Positions 58,893 to 64,000 of a DNA stretch of 64,000 bases are shown piece after piece. The notes beneath the pieces were generated by a model. That model ran no database searches and was not told the DNA's origin. It saw only the letters and a list, made by a program, of their open reading frames with translations. This DNA comes from Culex pipiens pallens (lineage: Eukaryota; Arthropoda; Insecta; Diptera; Culicidae). Made by a program: the position numbers and the translations under genes. The stretch is taken from NCBI RefSeq assembly GCF_016801865.2, contig NC_068938.1:78085316-78149315 (forward strand), read 5' to 3'. How positions within the stretch are numbered: the stretch's first letter is position 1; every line of letters starts with the position of its first letter.

Positions 58893-59612
58893 ATTTGACC
58901 CTATCAACACCCTATCATACCATTTCAGCTCGATACACATCGAAACTCGTCGTTCGCACCGTTAATCAGTACCTCACTAAACATCAATCATTTAAAACTC
59001 GTAAAATCATCTCAAGTTAAAAGTTACATTGTTTAATCCTTCATTCTTTAATTACAAATGATTTTTGTTCTATCTTTCCACAGCCGGCTGTCTAAGACTA
59101 GACCATTTCATTTAAAATTTAACAATCGATAAACGGGAAATGTCTCATCCGCAGCATCCGATTGTTTGCCTTGAGAATAATATATAATACCTTTCACCAA
59201 ACACTATGATTTTGGGTCGCATCATCATCTTCTATGATGAATCCTGACCAAACACCCTATCCTACTAACAAGTTTTCAGGTTCCTGGCGCTCGTGGGGTG
59301 TAAGCACAGAGTAAATCAGCTGCCCTAGTAGCAACCTGCGCTAACTAACATTCCCGTCCCTTAAAATCGAGGTCTACAAACTGACATGGCGGGCGCCGTT
59401 GGTGGCCAATGACTGTTACCTATTCGCAACTGATCTAGCTTTAGCAATCATGGTGTTTTATCTTTTCAGCGCATTCATACATGCTGTTGACAAGGGAAAC
59501 ACCACTAGATCGTTGAAGCCTATAATCAGTAGTGCTGAAAGGATATTACGGTTCTGTTCAGCAACGGAGGGGCAACCATGGGTGATCTCTCATGCTCATG
59601 CTCATGCTCATG
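58210..59612 (+). mobile_element. Non-LTR-type insertion with 5' tandem monomers, no ORF, TCATGC tail and 24 bp target duplication
   Basis: The 24 bp direct repeat CGTAATTTTCCCATTTGAAT continuing CTGA lies at 58186-58209 and again at 59613-59636, perfectly matched. Between them is a 1403 bp unit that starts part-way through a 135 bp tandem repeat (five copies to 58892). About 700 bp of non-coding body follow, and it ends in four copies of TCATGC/CATGCT (from about 59588), the short microsatellite tail typical of several LINE clades (RTE, I, LOA). No reverse transcriptase or other protein is encoded, so it must have been mobilised in trans. Likely an internally deleted LINE: 5' promoter monomers joined to a 3' untranslated region. 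Confidence 0.85.
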
Positions 59613-59763
59613 CGTAATTTTCCCATTTGAATCTGATATTTACAATCATAAATATGTGTAAATATAATAACCAGTCTTTAAAAATATATAAAATTGAGCA
59701 GAAAATATTTAAGAGCGAGTCCACGAGCAAAGAATACCCATCTCGCATCGACCTCACCAATCT

Positions 59764-61034
59764 GCCTGAAATTTTCAGGGGTTGTTTGTACATATAAAAG
59801 CAGCATCTGGCCAAAATATGAGCACTCTACGTCAACGGGAAGTGGGGCAAATCGGGACACAAAGTTTCAAGGTTCAAAAACGTCAAAATTCGTAAAAAGG
59901 CTGTAACTTGGGCAAAATTCAATTAAATTTCAAAATTCAAAATGCATCTGGAAGGACTTGAAAAATGCAACAAAATGCAGGGTAGAGCATCCCAATTGGT
60001 TGAATCTAAAGGGAGTTATTGGCATTTTAGTGAAAAAATAACACAATTTTCAAACTCAAATAAAAAAGTGTTCCATCCAGATATCAACTCGGTTCGACCT
60101 GCAGCTTGCAGGGGACATCTGGGACTACCATCTGAGACTGAGAACGCTTTGGGTAAGGCAGTTTAACACATCATATAGATACTTTTACTTTTAGTGATTT
60201 TTTTGGCTGTTAATTTTTGCTCGGGGGACCCCTTAGATCCCATTTTCTGATGATAATTTTATCATATTCGTGTTCCTGAGACAATTTCACAGAAGAAACA
60301 TGCATAAAAATGTTTATTTTCATCCATTTTAACCCTTTAAAAAATGAAAGTTGAAAAAAATCTTCGATTCACATTCATTAAAATTCAAGTTCGTTTCCAA
60401 GGATACTAGATGACACCAGAAAAAAAGCAGCATCTAATTTTTTTTAACTTTCGTTTTTTAAAGGGTTAAAATGGATGAAAATAAACATTTTTATGCATGT
60501 TTCTTCTGTGAAATTGTCTCAGGAACACGAATATGATAAAATTATCATCAGAAAATGGGATCTAAGGGGTCCCCCGAGCAAAAATTAACAGCCAAAAAAA
60601 TCACTAAAAGTAAAAGTATCTATTTGATGTGTTAAACTGCCTTACCCAAAGCGTTCTCAGTCTCAGATGGTAGTCCCAGATGTCCTCTACAAGCTGCAGG
60701 TCGAACCGAGTTGATATCTGGATGGAACACTTTTTTATTTGAGTTTGAAAATTGTGCTATTTTTTCACTAAAATGCCAATAACTCCCTTTAGATTCAACC
60801 AATTGGGATGCTCTACCCTGCATTTTGTTGCATTTTTCAAGTCCTTTCAGATGCATTTTGAATTTTGAAATTTAATTGAATTTTGCCCAAGTTACAGCCT
60901 TTTTACGATTTTTGACGTTTTTGAACCTTGAAACTTTGTGTCCCGATTTGCCCCACTTCCCGTTGACGTAGAGTGCTCATATTTTGGCCAGATGCTGCTT
61001 TTATATGAACAAACAACCCCTGAAAATTTCAGGC
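59764..61034. mobile_element. Foldback element C, near-perfect 1.27 kb palindrome
   Basis: Arms of about 600 bp (59764-60363 and about 60436-61034) are inverted copies with only a few percent difference, around a loop of about 72 bp. Landmarks include GCCTGAAATTTTCAGGGG at the left edge with CCCCTGAAAATTTCAGGC at the right, GAAGTGGGGCAAATCGGGAC with its complement at about 60935, and GGGGGACCCCTTAGATCCC with its complement. Both arms encode the same 74-residue reading on opposite strands, differing at two residues; this reflects the palindrome and is not evidence of a gene. Confidence 0.92.
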
Positions 61035-63869
61035 CCAGATCCCAGAATAAAAAACATTTTTAAAGTCACAAGAAAATAAGTAAAATCATCTAACTCCAGA
61101 TTTTCTAAAAAAATGCTTTTTGATGAGTCAAGATTGGCTCAAAAACAAAAATTTTGCTAGTTTTTAAATCGATGCTCAAATAGGTAAAAATACTTATTTT
61201 TAAAAACTTAAAAAAAGTTTATAATCCTAACTGTATAAAAAAACATCAAGAAGTAAGTGATACAAAACACATAAGATCGAGCACCGCTGACCCTGTGACC
61301 TAAAGTGACGGACCTAAAAGGGTAGTAAACTGCGTGAGTGGGGCACTCGGTGAGCTGGCCATTAATGGTGGGCCTTTTAGATGACGGAGATAGTTTTGTG
61401 CGGGGTTTTTATTCCCTTTGCCAAAGTACTTGATTTTATTGTACAGATGGCCTGGTTTCGGGCAATTTAAGGTTTAAAAGCCAAAATTGATCTAATTTGA
61501 CAGAGATTGAGTTCATTGAACAACACATTTAACACTTTTCATCAAACTTACTTTCAAGTGCAAACCAATCATCCATTTAGTCTGCTAAACCCAACTGACC
61601 AATTCAGAGGACTTATCTTAAATCTCACCCGTCCGTAAATGGACGCATTGATTCAGTTCCCAGCGAGACGTTTGCGCCAACAGCTCTATATTTGGATCAT
61701 CTGCGATAGCCAACGATAATTCGCTATAATTTCCGATTACAATTCCGTTTTTTGTGTGTGAGTGAGCATCCAATTTCACTATCGCCAAAAAAAGATTGGT
61801 AATCAAATGTGGCTCAAATTTCAGAGATGGAAGGAGTTTTGGATTCGATAATGTTTCACTTTTTAAATAATCACAATTATTGATCGTTTCCTCTTTACCG
61901 TCGGTACTCGGTTAAGTGGATAAGATGGTTGGAAATGGGAGCTATAATTTCACTATCACTTTTTGCTGCATGTTGCAGCGATGTTGTGCATTTTTTTTTG
62001 TTGCATCGGAAGTTAAGTTTGAAGCGATGCCGATCATGTTAGCTTGAGAGTTATAAGATGACCCGATTCGTGTTTTCTTATTTGATTTAACAAAATGTTG
62101 CAACATTTATTTCCCAGAATCTACTCGATCTTGAGATAATCTCTTGACTTCACGAACGAGCACCCAATTTTCCGCGCTCAAAAAGCTTCTCGAAACTGTT
62201 CACAGAAAACCATTTCATCGGCTGACTTGCTGCAGTGATGAATTGTCTTAGAAAAAAAAAAAAACAATAAAGCTCTGAAGAAATTTGCTGCTTCTGCTGC
62301 TGCATGTTAGGCAGCTTATGCAACACGCCTTCATTTATTTTTATTTTTATTTTCATTTTCATTTATGCGGCAAAATTTTACCGCCAAATGCTGGTTGCTC
62401 CATCGAGAGTTGCTCATCTTCAGCGCGCCAACGGGGAGAGAGGTGGAATACTTTGTAGCTCTCTGTTCACCATGCCGGGTGTAGGCCTATGGCAGCCAGG
62501 CCGACTCATGGGAATGGGGGTAGAGATTTGCTGCTGATTGCCAAAGCTTTGCCGACAGACCGATAAGGAAGCACTGAACGATCTCTTCTAAGGTGGATTC
62601 GCCGCCGATGACGGCGCCTTCAGCTGATTAGGTTTGGGTTACGCACCCTACTTAATTCGGCGATTTCGCAGGAAAAAAAAGAAGCAAAACGGTTGTGCAA
62701 CCCTAGCGGTACCCTTTCCGATGAAGAAAAGCCTTGTTGGAAAATTGATAAACGCCCATGATTGAAGGTTTTCCGAGAGCGCCAACTCCACTTTGGATTG
62801 TTACACACGTCGTGATACGAAACCTTCCACATCCGGACTCTGGCGAGAGCTGGAAATCAACACCCATGGTTATGCAGATTAATGCAATCACGCCAGATGT
62901 GAACGAGCAGAGTTGTGCAACTTCCTCGACTACCTGAACGTCGGAGGGGGTTAGCGGCGAGAACTCGACACAGTTCAGAAGGTCTCCCCGCACGAATTTG
63001 GTTTTGCCCTGAAGAACTACATCGCTTTAACCTTGCGCAGAAATTGGCAAAGAAATCCCAACTATACAGCTCATTTGGTTCTGCAAAAGTGGTCTCGCAG
63101 AAACAATAGAAGTGGACGCTTTGCACAATGTTGGTCAATTATTGGGGGGTTCAAGATGTAGTGTGCCATGAACTGCGATCTTGGGCGGTCAATAGAGCAG
63201 TTGAAGGAGGAAAAAAGAGCGCGCAAATCGCCTAAAAATGCAAAATATTTCACGATTTTTACGATTGGCACAACGGATTGGGTGTTTGGACAATTTGCCC
63301 CGGATGAGAGGAAGTGATCACTGTAGTTTGTTCATGAAATGAAAATTCTTTTTAAACTGTTTTTTGAATCTTGTATTAATGAAGTTTAGAATCGACTAGC
63401 GGAGTCTTCATTTATCGTTACGAGAAATCTTGGAGAATTAGGTCCAATCAAAAATTTTATTGTTCTGGCTCGAGATTATTTATATTTTGTTAGCTTCTTC
63501 GTCGCAAATCAAACCATCAAACTTTACGTATTCCATTGTTTTTATAACTTCGATTGACTTTTTGAAATGGTAATTGTCCCGATATTGAGTCATATTTGAG
63601 AACTATTAATTTTACAGAAAATTGTTGAAATATATTGTTGATACTGATTCCGTTTTAAACTGGCACAAAATTTGAAGAAATTTCATTTTCAAAGAAGACT
63701 TTATTAAAATTATGTTTCGATGATACTCGCAGTAACTTATTTCATAAAAAAATTATGAATATTGAATTGTGGTTTGGTTGAGCCTTTTAGCAGAATGCAT
63801 TACTATGAATACAAAGAGACGAGTTGTTCCTTTTAATTTCGCTATATATTTTAAAATCTTGACAGATAA
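61035..63869. other. Non-coding stretch including a unique island, no gene recognised
   Basis: Bases 61260-63300 are balanced in composition. A TTTTTA/TTTTCA microsatellite lies at 62335-62366. Minus-strand frames at 62620-63138 overlap in three phases, have no recognisable domain and no consistent splice pattern. The last 500 bp are AT-rich. Confidence 0.35.
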
Positions 63870-63944
63870 GGAGCGGCTGTGGCTGACTGGTTACGGTGTT
63901 CGCTTTATAAGCGAATGGTTCTGGGTTCGATGCTCATCTGCTCC
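63870..63944 (+). tRNA. tRNA-like sequence, probably a SINE head or degenerate tRNA
   Basis: 75 bases. The ends GGAGCGG and CTGCTCC form a seven-pair acceptor stem (one G-T). TTCGC TTTATAA GCGAA is a five-pair anticodon arm with a seven-base loop (central triplet TAT). TGGCTGACTGG resembles an A box and GGTTCGATGCT an imperfect B box. The D arm is poor and the T stem contains a wobble and a mismatch. The sequence AGTAGGGGAGAGTGGGTAG follows directly, and no T-run terminator follows closely, so a tRNA-derived SINE continuing past the edge is the likelier reading. Confidence 0.45.
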
Positions 63945-64000
63945 CAACGAGAAAGTAGGGGAGAGTGGGTAGACTTGATCCCCTTTTTTGTATCGCACAT

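Noticed and set aside
59942..60856. Two 74-residue near-identical proteins on opposite strands
   Set aside because: Produced by the palindromic arms of foldback C; no family resemblance or coding signature.
62620..63138. Overlapping minus-strand frames as a possible gene
   Set aside because: Three overlapping phases, no domain, no plausible splice pattern and no start context.

Overview
The window is eukaryotic and looks like a mosquito, most likely a culicine such as Culex. The reasons are spliced minus-strand exons of an animal heme peroxidase of insect type, AT-rich non-coding DNA, and a dense mixture of MITEs, foldback elements, tRNA-derived SINEs, a BEL/Pao-type LTR element and non-LTR retrotransposons. 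The species is inferred from general character, not from a database match.

Only one cellular gene is visible. Bases 1 to 3653 (minus strand) hold at least four exons of a heme peroxidase-like protein: 3653-3388, 1332-675, 614-228 and 168 running off the left edge. The reading frame is intact and every junction obeys GT-AG, but by comparison with the family the distal heme histidine, the proximal heme histidine and the asparagine partner of the latter are all replaced. It therefore reads as a maintained pseudo-peroxidase. Its first visible intron is almost entirely a satellite array of about 143 bp units (satellite A). A related array (satellite B, 15450-17525) lies 12 kb away and is internally inverted.

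The remaining 60 kb is gene-poor. Four copies of one satellite-bearing element (20889-24450, 48914-51414, 51691-53311, 54760-57062) share a hairpin 5' end, a GT microsatellite, a fixed module, a variable array of about 165 bp units and a 3' end with a subterminal inverted repeat and hairpin. This layout resembles Helentron-associated non-autonomous elements. The first copy was split by a 5'-truncated non-LTR retrotransposon (21031-22683, minus). Other insertions with visible boundaries are: a 1.4 kb element with a 24 bp target-site duplication, five 135 bp repeats at its head and a TCATGC tail (58210-59612); a short poly(A) retroposon with a 13 bp duplication (14694-14892); a deleted BEL/Pao-like element with two 387 bp LTRs (37907-39127); three large foldbacks (6217-7605, 11934-13160, 59764-61034); several MITE-like elements; and tRNA-like SINE heads near 42.6, 43.2 and 63.9 kb. 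Simple minisatellites occupy 19895-20318 and 32722-33845 (related 9 bp units) and 44600-46110 (8 bp unit).

Between these lie islands of more even base composition (about 13.2-14.6, 18.0-19.8, 25.5-27.8, 31.1-32.4, 35.8-36.9, 39.8-42.3, 46.2-48.6 and 61.3-63.3 kb) in which I recognise no protein-coding gene. They could be intergenic or large-intron regulatory DNA. Long open frames inside the tandem repeats are artefacts of repeat units that keep a frame.
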